Notes: a model not told the origin generated them from the letters alone. 64,000 nucleotides of DNA from Pseudoxanthomonas suwonensis J47 (GCF_000513955.1 NZ_AZUZ01000015.1:1-64000), one strand, 5' to 3'; positions 46,092 to 57,168 are shown, counted from the first letter of the stretch. Numbers and translations: made by a program.

Positions 46092-46187
46092 GGTGATTCG
46101 GGATTGGTGATTGGTGATTCGATTGGTGGTCGGGGTGATCCGGGGGCAGTTGCTTCTGCTCTTGTGAATCACGAATCCCGAATCACC
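46092..46187. repeat. Inverted repeat between the fusion-protein and ATPase genes
   Basis: GGTGATTCGGGATT (46092-46105) and its exact reverse complement AATCCCGAATCACC (46174-46187) enclose 68 bases and are extended by related GATTGGTGATT/AATCACGAATC words on both sides. The stem could form in the operon mRNA and tune expression of the ATPase and permeases. The AT-rich composition contrasts with the surrounding DNA. Confidence 0.75.
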
Positions 46188-46199
46188 AATCACGAGCAA

Positions 46200-47474
46200 T
46201 CAATTGATTGCGACCCTCTCGGCATCGCCGAACTGGTCGGAACCGGAGACCACGATGCGGTCGCCTTCCCTGGCGCCGGAGACGATTTCCACGTAACCCA
46301 GGCTGCTGGCGCCGGTCTGCACCGGGCGGCGTTCGGCGCTGCGGCCGTCGACCACCCAGGCGTAGCGGCCGCCGCCCTGCTCGACGAACGGGCCGCGCTC
46401 GACCATCAGCACGTTCTTGCGGGTATCCAGCACGATGCGCACGGACAGGCGCTGGTTCTGGCGCAGGCCCGGCGGCTGCTGGCCGTCGTCGAAGCGCAGG
46501 CGCGCAGTGACCTCGCCGTTGACCACTTCCGGCGATACCGCCGAGACCTGGGCCGGCCACGGCTTGCCCTGGCTGGTGACCTGGGCCGGCACGCCGATGG
46601 CCAGGTCGCGGGCGAAGCTTTCCGGCACGCGGATCTCGACCTCGAACTCGCTCAGGTCGACCACGCTGAGGATCGGCGCGTTGATCGCCACGTTGGTCCC
46701 CTGCGAGATCTGCACCTGGCCGACCTGGCCGTCGAACGGCGCGCGCAGGGTCAGCAGGTCGACCTGGCGGCGCAGTTCGTCGACCACCGCCTTCTGGCGG
46801 TCGGCCAGCAGGCGCTTGTTGCGCGCGTCAAGCGCGGCGCCCTGGTCCTGCAGGCCGGCGTCGCTGCGCGCGGTCTGCAGGCCGATCTGGGCCTTCTTCA
46901 GTTCGTCCTGGGCGCGGGCCAGTTCGTTGTTGGAAACCGCGCCGCCGGCATGGGCGCGCTGGTAGCGCTCCAGGTCGCGCTGTGCGGCGGTGTGGTCGAT
47001 GTCGGCCTGGTCCAGCGCCTTCTGCGCGTTGAGCCGGGCGATGCGCGCATCGAGCTGGGCGCGGCTGGCCTCGGCCTCCATGCTGGCCAGGGTCGATTCC
47101 TCCTGCACCAGCCTGCTGCGCAGCTCCGGGCTGTCGATCACCGCCAGGGCCTGGCCCTTCTTCACCACGTCGCCGGCCACCACCTGCAGGGTGACGGTGC
47201 CGCCGGCGATGGCGTACAGCGTGGGGCTGTTGGCGGTGATGACGCGGCCGTCGGCGGAAAGGTCCCGGACCAGGTCGCCGCGCTTCACCTCGGCGATGCG
47301 GATGCGCGCGGAGTCGTAGGAGCGCGAGCCGGCGCCCCAGCTGGACACCACCCAGCCGGCGACCACGAGGAAGGCGGCGGCGCCGACCGCCGGCCAGAGC
47401 CAGCGGCGCCACGCCGGGCGGGCGTGGGCGGAAGAGGAGAGGGGGCGGTCCTGGGCGGAGGTGTCTGGGATCAT
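46200..47474 (-). CDS. Periplasmic membrane fusion protein (HlyD/MacA family)
   Basis: A protein of 424 residues. An N-terminal membrane anchor (about 28-48) is followed by an exposed lipoyl-like half (SADGRVITANSPTLYAIAGG, VKKGQALAVIDSPELRS), a long coiled coil (about 125-225), the second lipoyl half (LRAPFDGQVGQVQISQGTNV) and beta-barrel domains. It links the inner-membrane ABC pump to an outer-membrane channel, probably a TolC-like protein encoded elsewhere. It is the first gene of the operon and is preceded by a sigma54-type promoter. Confidence 0.92.
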   Translation of the reverse strand: MIPDTSAQDRPLSSSAHARPAWRRWLWPAVGAAAFLVVAGWVVSSWGAGSRSYDSARIRIAEVKRGDLVRDLSADGRVITANSPTLYAIAGGTVTLQVVAGDVVKKGQALAVIDSPELRSRLVQEESTLASMEAEASRAQLDARIARLNAQKALDQADIDHTAAQRDLERYQRAHAGGAVSNNELARAQDELKKAQIGLQTARSDAGLQDQGAALDARNKRLLADRQKAVVDELRRQVDLLTLRAPFDGQVGQVQISQGTNVAINAPILSVVDLSEFEVEIRVPESFARDLAIGVPAQVTSQGKPWPAQVSAVSPEVVNGEVTARLRFDDGQQPPGLRQNQRLSVRIVLDTRKNVLMVERGPFVEQGGGRYAWVVDGRSAERRPVQTGASSLGYVEIVSGAREGDRIVVSGSDQFGDAERVAIN

Positions 47475-47513
47475 CGGGTGGTGGTTGGCCGGTGGTGTAC
47501 GGGCAAAGGCAAA

Positions 47514-47529
47514 GCACGCACCGTGCCAA
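47514..47529 (-). promoter_or_regulatory. Sigma54-type (-24/-12) promoter of the efflux operon
   Basis: On the minus strand TTGGCACGGTGCGTGCT matches the -24/-12 consensus TTGGCACG-N4-TTGCT, with one difference (GTGCT). The invariant GG (47527-47526) and GC (47515-47514) are exactly 12 bases apart. The predicted transcript start is about 47502, giving a 28-base leader before ATG 47474. The operon itself encodes an NtrC-type activator, which fits. Confidence 0.75.
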
Positions 47530-47552
47530 CTGCAAGTGATTGATCTGGAAGG

Positions 47553-47635
47553 GTGTCCGCCTCGGACGTGAGTGTCCGCGGTGTCCGCCGGACGGCGCGC
47601 GGACAGTCCCCGGCAGGGGGCGGACAGGGCGGACG
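47553..47635. promoter_or_regulatory. Cluster of TGTCCGC/GCGGACA half-sites (candidate enhancer)
   Basis: TGTCCGC occurs at 47554, 47573 and 47582, and GCGGACA or GCGGACG at 47599, 47620 and 47629. In addition GTCCG-CCT-CGGAC and GTCCG-C-CGGAC form perfect small palindromes. They lie about 50-133 bases upstream of the sigma54 transcript start, the usual place for NtrC-type binding sites. Confidence 0.6.
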
Positions 47636-47808
47636 CATGGTGGCCGGGCCCCATCGGGGAGGGATGAGGCGCCGGGCGTCGTGCAAGGCTTGCCGCGCGC
47701 GCAAGCCTGGGCACGCCACCGGCACGTTCCTATCCAAGGCGTGAACGGCGGCACGCCAAAGGCCCGGCGGGGCGCCCGGGACGCCCCGGAGTGGCGACGC
47801 CCTGCGGG

Positions 47809-47814
47809 TAGAAT
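47809..47814 (+). promoter_or_regulatory. -10 box of the glmS promoter
   Basis: TAGAAT lies 28 bases before the ATG of glmS; the predicted leader is about 22 bases and contains the ribosome site AGGAAG. There is no room for a glmS ribozyme. Confidence 0.5.
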
Positions 47815-47842
47815 CCTCGGCCTGTTCCGGTAGGAAGACCCT

Positions 47843-49675
<1,833 letters not shown>

Positions 49676-49683
49676 GCCCGGCG

Positions 49684-49701
49684 GCAGGCGCACGGGCCTG
49701 C
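49684..49701. terminator. Hairpin between glmS and the convergent decarboxylase gene
   Basis: GCAGGC (49684-49689) and GCCTGC (49696-49701) enclose a 6-base loop. There is no T-run, so the terminator role is inferred only from position between convergent genes. Confidence 0.3.
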
Positions 49702-49732
49702 TGCCCGTTGCGCGCTGCATGCGACGCCGCCT

Positions 49733-51697
49733 TTACGGCGCTGTCCTGTCCCGCAGCAGGGTGCCCAGGTACTCGAAGTACAGGTCGATGTAGCTGATCC
49801 CGTTCTCGTGGTCGACCAGGTACGGGTTCATCAGGGTGTGGCGCAGGATCACCAGGCGGTCGGTGGCCTCGTCCATCGTTGCCGGGTCGATGCCCAGCGC
49901 GTCGAGGATGCGCCGCAGTTCGGCTTCGCCGACCAGCGTGCGCTGCAGGGTGGTGGTCGAGGCGAAGAACTGCTTGACCTGCAGCGGCCGGTGGGGGTCG
50001 CAGCGCAGTTCGTCGTAGAGCCGGCGGACGAAGGCATTGGCGCGGGCCAGGTCGCGGTTGCCGTGCGGGTTCAGCGCCAGGCAGACCAGGTTGCTGTCGG
50101 GCGGGAACGGCACGGTCGCGGCCACCACGCCGCGCATTTCGTCCGCGAAGCGCTGCGCGCGTTCCTGGAACGCCTCGGCGGCCAGCACCGTCTGCCGCGG
50201 CATCAGGCCGAAGTTGGCGTGGTCCAGCGGCAGCACGTGGTGGGTGACGTATACCGCCGCGGCCGCCGCGCCGGCCTTGGAGCCTTCGGGGATGAACTGG
50301 CCCAGCTGGCGGTAGCGGGCCATGTAGTCGTCGCGGTCGCCTTCCTTGAACACGTAGTCGGCCTGTTCGGACACCAGCGCGGTGGCACGGTGGTCGCGGC
50401 AGACGAAGGCGCCGGTGCCATAGGGCAGGTAGCCGAGCTTGTGCGGGTCCACCGTCACCGAATCGGTCCGCGCCAGTGCGGCGAACGCGGCGTGCACTTC
50501 CGGCTGCGGGAAGTCCCGGTACTCGCCGCGGATCTCCTCCAGCGCGCGCAGGCTGCCGTCCGGGTTGCGGAACAGGGTGGCCAGGTAACCGCCCCAGGCC
50601 GCGTCGACGTGGATGCCGAAGCCCAGTCCTCGCGCAGTCATGTCACGGCGCGCCTGCACGATCGCATCGACCGGATCGATGGTGCCGTACTCGGTGCTGC
50701 CCAGCACCGCCACCACCATCAGCACCGGCTGGCGTTCGCGCTCGCATTGCTCCAGCGCCTCGCGCAGGGCCGCCGCGTCCATGCGCATGCCGCAGGTCGC
50801 CACCAGGCGCAGCTGCGCCCGCCCCAGGCCGAGCATCTTCAGGCCCTTGCTCCACGAGTAGTGCGCGGTCACCGGCACCAGCACCTGCGGCACCTTCAGG
50901 TCGGGGTGGCGCGAGAAGAACTCGAACATCCCCAGCGTTTCCAGGCGTTGCTCCTGGAACCGCGCGCGCCAGCGGCGGCGTTCGCCTTCGCCCAGCGTGG
51001 CCAGCCAGTCCTGCCAGCGCACCAGCAGGGCGATCGCCTCGTCCGGCGCCAGGTTGAACGCCTGCCAGTCGTCCTCGGGCACGCCGATGTCGGGCACGCC
51101 CGCTGCGCGCAGGACCACCGGGAAGGCCTTCAGCGCCAGCGCCATCCGCAGTGCCTGGTAGTTGGCCAGGGTGCCGCCGGAGGTGAGGTGGCCGAAGGCG
51201 CAGTCCGGGCGCGAAGGATCGCTGGGATAGCCGAACATGCGCGCCAGCTGCAGGCCGGCGAGCACTTCCAGCTGCACGGTGATCGGCGCGGCATCCTCGC
51301 TGACGTTGTTCGGGTTGTAGGGCAGGGCGAGGATCTGCGCGGCCAGGCCGGGCAGCAGCAGGTCCGAGGCCATGTGGCCGAGGTAGCGCGGGCTGTGGAA
51401 CGGCACCGACTGCTTGAGCGCGGCGGAGAGCTGGTGCAGCTCGCGGCGCATCCGCGCCTCCAGCGCCAGGTATTCCGGGTGCTGCGCGGCGGAGGTGGGG
51501 ATCGCCGGCGGATCCTCGGGATGGAAGTTGCGGCGCCAGTGCACGTGGTCGCGCAGGAACTCCACCACCAGCTTCTCCAGCAGGGTGTCGTTCTCGCCGT
51601 AGGGACCGAGGAAGCAGGCGTCGAGCATGCGCTGGCCTGGTTCCGGGGCATGCGCCGGGGCAGGGAAGGGATACGGGGAGGGCAGGGTATTCGGCAT
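49733..51697 (-). CDS. PLP-dependent (group II) amino acid decarboxylase
   Basis: A protein of 654 residues, longer than a usual group II decarboxylase (about 480-560). Motifs are GHLTSGGTLANYQALRMAL, GIHVDAAWGGYLATLF with the PLP-pairing Asp, and the Schiff-base Lys in SVTVDPHKLGYLPYGTGAF. The size and layout recall bacterial tyrosine decarboxylase-like enzymes, but the substrate cannot be told. It stands alone and faces glmS. Confidence 0.88.
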   Translation of the reverse strand: MPNTLPSPYPFPAPAHAPEPGQRMLDACFLGPYGENDTLLEKLVVEFLRDHVHWRRNFHPEDPPAIPTSAAQHPEYLALEARMRRELHQLSAALKQSVPFHSPRYLGHMASDLLLPGLAAQILALPYNPNNVSEDAAPITVQLEVLAGLQLARMFGYPSDPSRPDCAFGHLTSGGTLANYQALRMALALKAFPVVLRAAGVPDIGVPEDDWQAFNLAPDEAIALLVRWQDWLATLGEGERRRWRARFQEQRLETLGMFEFFSRHPDLKVPQVLVPVTAHYSWSKGLKMLGLGRAQLRLVATCGMRMDAAALREALEQCERERQPVLMVVAVLGSTEYGTIDPVDAIVQARRDMTARGLGFGIHVDAAWGGYLATLFRNPDGSLRALEEIRGEYRDFPQPEVHAAFAALARTDSVTVDPHKLGYLPYGTGAFVCRDHRATALVSEQADYVFKEGDRDDYMARYRQLGQFIPEGSKAGAAAAAVYVTHHVLPLDHANFGLMPRQTVLAAEAFQERAQRFADEMRGVVAATVPFPPDSNLVCLALNPHGNRDLARANAFVRRLYDELRCDPHRPLQVKQFFASTTTLQRTLVGEAELRRILDALGIDPATMDEATDRLVILRHTLMNPYLVDHENGISYIDLYFEYLGTLLRDRTAP

Positions 51698-51793
51698 GCG
51701 GCAAGCCTATGGAGGCCGCGCCGCGTGCCCCTGATCTGGATCAATCCGGGTGCAGATCGGCCGCGCGGCAGTCGTGAGCGCGTCGCCGCGCCC

Positions 51794-53527
51794 TCAGCCG
51801 TCCGCGGTTTCGTCGCTGGCCTTGGCCAGTTCCTCGGCGCGGCGCTGGTCCAGGTGGCGCCGCAGCCGGGCCAGGTCGTCCGGATTCCAGTCGTCGATGC
51901 CGGTCGCTTCCACCCAGGCGGCGATGTAGTGCGAGGGCGCATAGACGTGGCCGAAGCCCATCGGCGCGCTCATCGACAGCGAGGTGTCCAGTCCCATCTG
52001 CAGCGCCGTCACCACCGGATACCAGCGCATCGAAGGCGAGACGTCCGGCGGTCGCGGTTCGTGCAGCAGCTCGGGCTCGCGGAAGAAGCCGTGGCGGTCG
52101 AAGAAGGTCACCGCGTCGCTGCCGTACTGCAGGTAGACCACGCGCATCGGGCCCCAGGGCGTGCCCGGCGGGGTGGCGCTGCCGTGCTGGTTCATGAAGC
52201 GCACGAAGCCGTCGTCGCCGAAGCGCGGCAGCCACACCGGCGTGCCCGGCTTGCGCGCGCGGGTGACCGCGGCCCAGCGGCTGGCGGCGAAGGGCGGGCC
52301 GCTCCACACCGCGCCGTCGAACGGATCCTCCAGCAGTTCGAACAGTTCGAACGATCGTTCCGAGTTGAACGCGCCCAGGCTCAGGCCGTGCAGGAACAGG
52401 TTCGGGCGTTGCCCGCGCGGCAGCGTGCGCCAGTGTGCATAGACCTCGCGGAACAGGGCGCGCGCGGTCTCGCCGCCGGTCTCCGGGTCCAGCAGCAGGG
52501 TCAGCGGGCTGGACAGGTAGGAGTACTGCACGGCGATGCTGGCCACGTCGCCGCGGTAGAGGTACTCGAGGCCGTCGATGCCGGCCGGGTCGACCCAGCC
52601 GGTGCCGGTCGGCGTGATCACGACCAGCGCCTTGCGCTCGAAGCCGCCAATGCGCTGCAGCTCTTCCACCGCCAGCCGCGCGCGCTGCGCGGGCGTGTCG
52701 CCGGTCGGCAGGCCTGCGTAGATGCGCAGCGGCGCCTTCGCGCCGGGGCCGGCGAAGGCGGCGATATCGGCGACATCCGGGCGTTCGGCGACGTAGCGCC
52801 GGCCCATCCGTCCCAGTTCATTCCAGGCCACCAGCGACTGCGCGCTGCCGGGGCTGTCCCAGGCGGTGGGGGGCGGCTCGTCTGGCGGGATCAGTGCGTC
52901 GGCCTGGCGGTAGGAGGCGTCGAGCATGTCCAGCACCGAACGCAGGACCACGCCGTCGACCAGGCCCGCCAGCAGCAGCACGCCGGCGACGAAGCCGACC
53001 ACATTCGCGATGCGCCGCGGGATGCGTCGCGCGACCAGGCGCATCAACGCGTGCACCAGCATCAGCGCCGCGCGTCCAAGCAGCACTGCCAGCGCCGCGA
53101 CCAGCAGCGCGCCGGCGGCCACGCCCAGGCCGCGCAGCGGCCCGGCCGGTTCCAGCTGCATCAGCGCGCGGACGATGTTCTCCCAGTGCTGGCTGCGCCA
53201 CAGGGCCATCACCGCGGCCGCGGCGCAGGCAGCCAGCACCATGCGGCGGCCGCGGCCAGCGGTGGGCAACGGCAGTTCCAGGTATTCCCACAGCCAGCGC
53301 AGCGCCACGCCCAGGCCGTAGCCGGCGGCCAGGCACAGCCCGGACAGTGCGGCCTGGGCGGGGATCCCGCGCGGGATCAGGCTGGGAGTGAGCGAGGCGG
53401 CGAAGAACAAGGTGCCCACGACCAGGCCGGTGCTGCCGATCCGCGCACCGAGGCGGGCGCGGACATGGCCGCCAGCGGCGGCCAGGTGCGGCCGGAGCGT
53501 GCGGCGTGCGGTGCGGGTGGTCCCCAT
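51794..53527 (-). CDS. Membrane-anchored alpha/beta hydrolase-family protein
   Basis: A protein of 577 residues. The N-terminal half has about five hydrophobic helices (about 30-210, starting TGLVVGTLFFAASLTPSLIP). The C-terminal half is an alpha/beta hydrolase-like domain with the nucleophile elbow GLSLG in LHGLSLGAFNSERS. The combination matches a two-domain family (membrane N-terminus plus hydrolase) found mainly in actinobacteria and proteobacteria. The substrate is unknown. It is divergent from the cysteine synthase-like gene. Confidence 0.83.
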   Translation of the reverse strand: MGTTRTARRTLRPHLAAAGGHVRARLGARIGSTGLVVGTLFFAASLTPSLIPRGIPAQAALSGLCLAAGYGLGVALRWLWEYLELPLPTAGRGRRMVLAACAAAAVMALWRSQHWENIVRALMQLEPAGPLRGLGVAAGALLVAALAVLLGRAALMLVHALMRLVARRIPRRIANVVGFVAGVLLLAGLVDGVVLRSVLDMLDASYRQADALIPPDEPPPTAWDSPGSAQSLVAWNELGRMGRRYVAERPDVADIAAFAGPGAKAPLRIYAGLPTGDTPAQRARLAVEELQRIGGFERKALVVITPTGTGWVDPAGIDGLEYLYRGDVASIAVQYSYLSSPLTLLLDPETGGETARALFREVYAHWRTLPRGQRPNLFLHGLSLGAFNSERSFELFELLEDPFDGAVWSGPPFAASRWAAVTRARKPGTPVWLPRFGDDGFVRFMNQHGSATPPGTPWGPMRVVYLQYGSDAVTFFDRHGFFREPELLHEPRPPDVSPSMRWYPVVTALQMGLDTSLSMSAPMGFGHVYAPSHYIAAWVEATGIDDWNPDDLARLRRHLDQRRAEELAKASDETADG

Positions 53528-53598
53528 CCTCGCGGCTCCCGGGTCCGCGCGGCGGACCCTGCGCCGGACTATAGCGCCGCCGCCCGCACCGGGCCCGG

Positions 53599-53604
53599 TA
53601 GAAT
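53599..53604 (+). promoter_or_regulatory. -10 box upstream of the cysteine synthase-family gene
   Basis: TAGAAT lies 27 bases before ATG 53632. Confidence 0.45.
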
Positions 53605-53631
53605 CCACGCATACCGTCCACCGCCAATCCA

Positions 53632-54735
53632 ATGTCCCAGCGCGACTGGGTGGCCGCCGCCATCCGCAAGATCGAGGCCGACTTCAACCGTTCGGCCGAC
53701 ACCCACCTGATCCCGCTGCCGCTGCCCGGCTACCCGGGCATCGACGTCTACCTGAAGGACGAATCCAGCCACCCGACCGGCAGCCTCAAGCACCGGCTGG
53801 CGCGCTCGCTGTTCCTGTACGCGCTGGCCAACGGCTGGCTGCGCGAGGGCAGCACGGTGGTGGAGGCGTCCAGCGGTTCGACCGCGGTGTCGGAAGCGTA
53901 CTTCGCGCGCCTGCTCGGCCTGCCCTTCATCGCGGTGATCCCGGCTTCGACCTCGCCGGAGAAGATCGCGGCGATCGAGTTCCAGGGCGGCCGCTGCCAC
54001 CTGGTCGACAGCCCGTGCACGATCAACGAGGTGTCGGCCCAGCTGGCGCGCGAGAGCGGCGGCCACTTCATGGACCAGTTCACCTACGCCGAACGGGCCA
54101 CCGACTGGCGCGCGAACAACAACATCGCCGAGTCGATCTTCAAGCAGATGGCCGAGGAGCCGCATCCGGTGCCGGAGTGGATCGTGTGCGGCCCGGGCAC
54201 CGGCGGCACCAGCGCGACGCTGGGCCGCTACGTGCGCTACCGGCGGCATGCGACGCGGGTGCTGTGCGCGGATCCGGAAGTGTCGGTGTTCTACGACTAC
54301 TACGTCGGTGCGCTGGAGGGGCAGGGCGACCCGGAACTGGCGATCCAGGGCGGCTCGCGGATCGAGGGCATCGGCCGGCCGCGGGTGGAGCGCAGCTTCA
54401 TCCCGTCCTGCGTCGACGCGATGGTGAAGGTGCCCGACGCGCTGAGCCTGGCGGCGATGCGCCACGTCAGCGCGGTGCTGGGGCGGCGCGTCGGCGGTTC
54501 GACCGGCACTAACTTCGTCGGCGTGCTGCGCGCGGCGCAGGCGATGCGCGAGGCCGGGCGCACGGGGTCGATCGTGAGCATCCTCTGCGACAGCGGCGAG
54601 CGCTACGCGCACAGCTATTACGACCCGGCGTGGTACGCGCGCCACGGCATCGACGTGGAAGGCGCGGACCGGGCGATCGCCGCCGCGGTGGCCGGCGGCA
54701 CCCTCGACGGGGTGCAGGCCTGCGGCGACCTGTAG
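53632..54735 (+). CDS. PLP-dependent cysteine synthase-family enzyme
   Basis: A protein of 367 residues of fold type II. The PLP Lys lies in [13 protein letters not shown], the substrate loop is [15 protein letters not shown], and the phosphate loop is [14 protein letters not shown]. It resembles the subgroup annotated as cysteine synthase or L-cysteine desulfhydrase (Cds1-like) rather than CysK/CysM, because of its larger size and C-terminal [15 protein letters not shown]. Whether it builds or degrades cysteine is open. Confidence 0.9.
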   Translation: MSQRDWVAAAIRKIEADFNRSADTHLIPLPLPGYPGIDVYLKDESSHPTGSLKHRLARSLFLYALANGWLREGSTVVEASSGSTAVSEAYFARLLGLPFIAVIPASTSPEKIAAIEFQGGRCHLVDSPCTINEVSAQLARESGGHFMDQFTYAERATDWRANNNIAESIFKQMAEEPHPVPEWIVCGPGTGGTSATLGRYVRYRRHATRVLCADPEVSVFYDYYVGALEGQGDPELAIQGGSRIEGIGRPRVERSFIPSCVDAMVKVPDALSLAAMRHVSAVLGRRVGGSTGTNFVGVLRAAQAMREAGRTGSIVSILCDSGERYAHSYYDPAWYARHGIDVEGADRAIAAAVAGGTLDGVQACGDL

Positions 54736-54784
54736 AGCGGGTCTCGCCCCGCTGCCTTTCCCCGCGCTGGCACGCCTGGCGTGG

Positions 54785-54804
54785 GAGTCGGGCAGGCCCG
54801 ACTC
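54785..54804 (+). terminator. Palindrome after the cysteine synthase-family gene
   Basis: GAGTCGGG (54785-54792) and CCCGACTC (54797-54804) enclose CAGG. A smaller hairpin, GCGGG..CCCGC followed by TGCCTTT, lies at about 54739-54761. The longer one has the look of another common intergenic repeat of this family. Confidence 0.5.
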
Positions 54805-54938
54805 TACGAGGGGTGCAGCAATCATTCGGCGCGGCGCGGCTTCGGCATGCGCCCGGGGCAGGAGTTCATGCTTCCGTGGGTTGATTTCGGGATGCCGGGG
54901 GCGCATCTATCCAGGTGACTTCCCATCCCCGGTGCCCC

Positions 54939-56966
54939 ATGCAGGACAACCCGCTGCTCGACTTCTCCGGTCTTCCCCGCTTCGATGCGATCCGGCCCGA
55001 ACACATCGGCCCGGCGATCGACCAGCTGCTGGCCCGCGCCGAGGCGGCGGTGAAGCAGGCCGAGACCGTCTCGCCGGTGACCTGGGACAGCTTCGTGACC
55101 CCGCTGGAGGACGCCACCGAGCGCCTGTGGCGGGCCTGGGGCCAGGTCGGCCACCTGCAGGCGGTGGTGAACACGCCGGAGCTGCGCGAGGCCTACAACG
55201 CCAACCTGCCGAAGGTGACCCGCTTCGCCTCGTCGCTGGGCCAGAACCTGGCGCTGTACTCGCAGTACAAGGCCCTGTCGGAGTCGCCGGAATACGCCGG
55301 CTACGACGCGGTGCGGCGCAAGGTGGTGGAGAACGCGCTGCGCGATTTCCGCCTGGGCGGCGCCGAGCTGGCCGACGAAGCCAAGGCGCGCTTCTCGGCG
55401 GTACAGGAGGAACTGGCCGCGCTGTCGGCGAAATTCTCGCAGAACGTGCTCGACGCCACCGATGCCTTCGCCCTGTACGTGGAGGACGAGGCGCGGCTGG
55501 CCGGCCTGCCGGCCGAAGTGGTCGCCGCGGCCCGCGCGGCGGCGGAGCAGGACGGCAAGCCGGGCTGGAAGCTGACCCTGCAGATGCCGTGCTACCTGCC
55601 GGTGCAGACCTATGCCGAGGACCGCGCGCTGCGCGAGGCGCTGTACCGGGCGCACGGCCTGCGCGCGTCGGAGGCCGGTCCGGCGGAGCTGGACAACAGC
55701 GGCAACATCGACCGCATCCTGGTGCTGCGCGCCGAGCTGGCTTCGCTGCTGGGCTTCGCCAGCTACGCCGAGTATTCGCTGGCCACCAAGATGGCGCAGT
55801 CGCCGGCCGAGGTGCTCGGCTTCCTGCGCGACCTGGCCGGCCGCGCGCTGCCGTTCGCGCGCCGCGACCGTGCCGAGCTGGAGGAATTCGCCCGCGAACA
55901 GCTGGGCATCAGCGAGCTGCAGCCCTGGGACCTGGCCTACGCCAGCGACAGGCTGCGCCAGGCGCGCTACAGCTATTCGGAGCAGGAGGTGAAGCGCTAC
56001 TTCACCGAGCCGAAGGTGCTGGCCGGCCTGTTCGGCGTGATCGAGTCGCTGTACCAGGTGAAGGTGAAGCCGGACAGCGCGCCGGCGTGGCACGAGGACA
56101 TGCGCTTCTACCGCGTCGAGAATGCGCAGGGGCGCCTGCTGGGCCAGTTCTACCTGGACCTGTATGCGCGCGAGGGCAAGCGCGGCGGCGCGTGGATGGA
56201 CGACTGCCGCAACCGGCGCGTGCGCGGCGGCGCCGAGCAGACGCCGCTCGTCTACCTGGTGTGCAACTTCGGCAAGGGCGTGGACGGCAAGCCGGCGACC
56301 TTCAGCCACAACGAGGTCACCACCCTGTTCCACGAGATGGGCCACGGCCTGCACCAGCTGCTGACCGCGATCGGCGAGCTGCCGGTGGCCGGCATCAACG
56401 GCGTGGAGTGGGACGCGGTGGAGCTGCCCAGCCAGTTCATGGAGAACTTCTGCTGGGAGTGGGAGCGCGTGCAGGCGATGACCGCGCACGTGGACACCGG
56501 CGAACCGCTGCCGCGCGAGCTGTTCGACAGGATGCTGGCGGCGAAGAACTTCCAGAGCGGGATGTTCACCGTGCGCCAGCTGGAGTTCGCCCTGTTCGAC
56601 ATGGAGCTGCACAGCCGCTTCGATCCGGCCAGCGACAGCGTGATGGCGCTGCTGGAGCGGGTGCGCGACGAAGTGGCGGTGAACCGCCCGCCGGCATGGC
56701 ATCGCTTCCCGCACCAGTTCAGCCACATTTTCGCCGGCGGCTACGCGGCCGGTTACTACAGCTACAAGTGGGCCGAGGTGCTAAGCGCCGACGCCTACGC
56801 CGCGTTCGAGGAAGCGCCGGACCAGCTGGCCGAAACCGGCGCGCGCTTCCTCGCCGAGGTGCTCTCGCGCGGCGGCAGCCGCAGCGCCCTGGAGAACTTC
56901 AAGGCCTTCCGCGGCCGCGAGCCGAGCATCGACGCGCTGCTGCGGCACAGCGGCATGGCGGCGTGA
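54939..56966 (+). CDS. prlC: Oligopeptidase A (M3 zinc metallopeptidase)
   Basis: A protein of 675 residues, as usual for the family. The zinc site HEMGH (465-469) is followed by the second-zinc-ligand Glu region GINGVEWDAVELPSQFMEN. It degrades cytosolic oligopeptides, including cleaved signal peptides. ATG 54939 (QDNPLLDFSGLPRFDAIRPEH) matches the family start. A REP palindrome follows 10 bases after its stop. Confidence 0.97.
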   Translation: MQDNPLLDFSGLPRFDAIRPEHIGPAIDQLLARAEAAVKQAETVSPVTWDSFVTPLEDATERLWRAWGQVGHLQAVVNTPELREAYNANLPKVTRFASSLGQNLALYSQYKALSESPEYAGYDAVRRKVVENALRDFRLGGAELADEAKARFSAVQEELAALSAKFSQNVLDATDAFALYVEDEARLAGLPAEVVAAARAAAEQDGKPGWKLTLQMPCYLPVQTYAEDRALREALYRAHGLRASEAGPAELDNSGNIDRILVLRAELASLLGFASYAEYSLATKMAQSPAEVLGFLRDLAGRALPFARRDRAELEEFAREQLGISELQPWDLAYASDRLRQARYSYSEQEVKRYFTEPKVLAGLFGVIESLYQVKVKPDSAPAWHEDMRFYRVENAQGRLLGQFYLDLYAREGKRGGAWMDDCRNRRVRGGAEQTPLVYLVCNFGKGVDGKPATFSHNEVTTLFHEMGHGLHQLLTAIGELPVAGINGVEWDAVELPSQFMENFCWEWERVQAMTAHVDTGEPLPRELFDRMLAAKNFQSGMFTVRQLEFALFDMELHSRFDPASDSVMALLERVRDEVAVNRPPAWHRFPHQFSHIFAGGYAAGYYSYKWAEVLSADAYAAFEEAPDQLAETGARFLAEVLSRGGSRSALENFKAFRGREPSIDALLRHSGMAA

Positions 56967-56975
56967 TGCTGTTCA

Positions 56976-57012
56976 CCCCTCTCCCACCGGGAGAGGGAAC
57001 GGGGTGAGGGGC
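56976..57012. repeat. REP-type palindrome after prlC
   Basis: CCCCTCTCCC (56976-56985), ACC, then GGGAGAGGG and AACGGGGTGAGGG, the usual right-hand tail. It is a slightly altered copy of the CCCCTCTCCC family. Confidence 0.8.
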
Positions 57013-57093
57013 GGGTGCCCAGTGCGCTGCCGCGGCTCCGTCCGAAGTCCGCTGATCGGGAAATCGGGTGTCCGTGAGGACGCTGCCACTTGC

Positions 57094-57168
57094 CGACACC
57101 CGGGCCTCTCCCAACCCCGCTCCGCGCTCCGGCCCACAGCCATGGGACGCGGGCGTTCGGGAGAGGGG
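57094..57168. repeat. REP-type copy interrupted by a 40-base insert
   Basis: CCGACACCCGGGCCTCTCCC followed by AACCCCGC (57094-57121) is the left half, and TTCGGGAGAGGGGCTA (57157-57172) is the right half of the usual element. Between them stand about 36 unrelated bases instead of the short loop. The two halves can still pair over CCTCTCCC/GGGAGAGG. Confidence 0.6.

Larger units (their letters stand above)
47475..47842. other. Divergent regulatory region between the efflux operon and glmS
   Basis: This 368-base gap holds no gene. It contains the sigma54-type promoter of the efflux operon (47514-47529, minus), a cluster of TGTCCGC/GCGGACA half-sites (47553-47635) and the glmS -10 box (47809-47814). 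Confidence 0.7.

Noticed and set aside
47815-47842. glmS ribozyme in the glmS leader
   Set aside because: The predicted leader is only about 22 bases. The ribozyme needs well over 100 and is typical of Gram-positive bacteria.
49808-53710. 1300-codon plus-strand frame opposite the decarboxylase and hydrolase genes
   Set aside because: High GC keeps the reverse frames open. The product is low-complexity, and the opposite strand carries clear PLP decarboxylase and hydrolase motifs.
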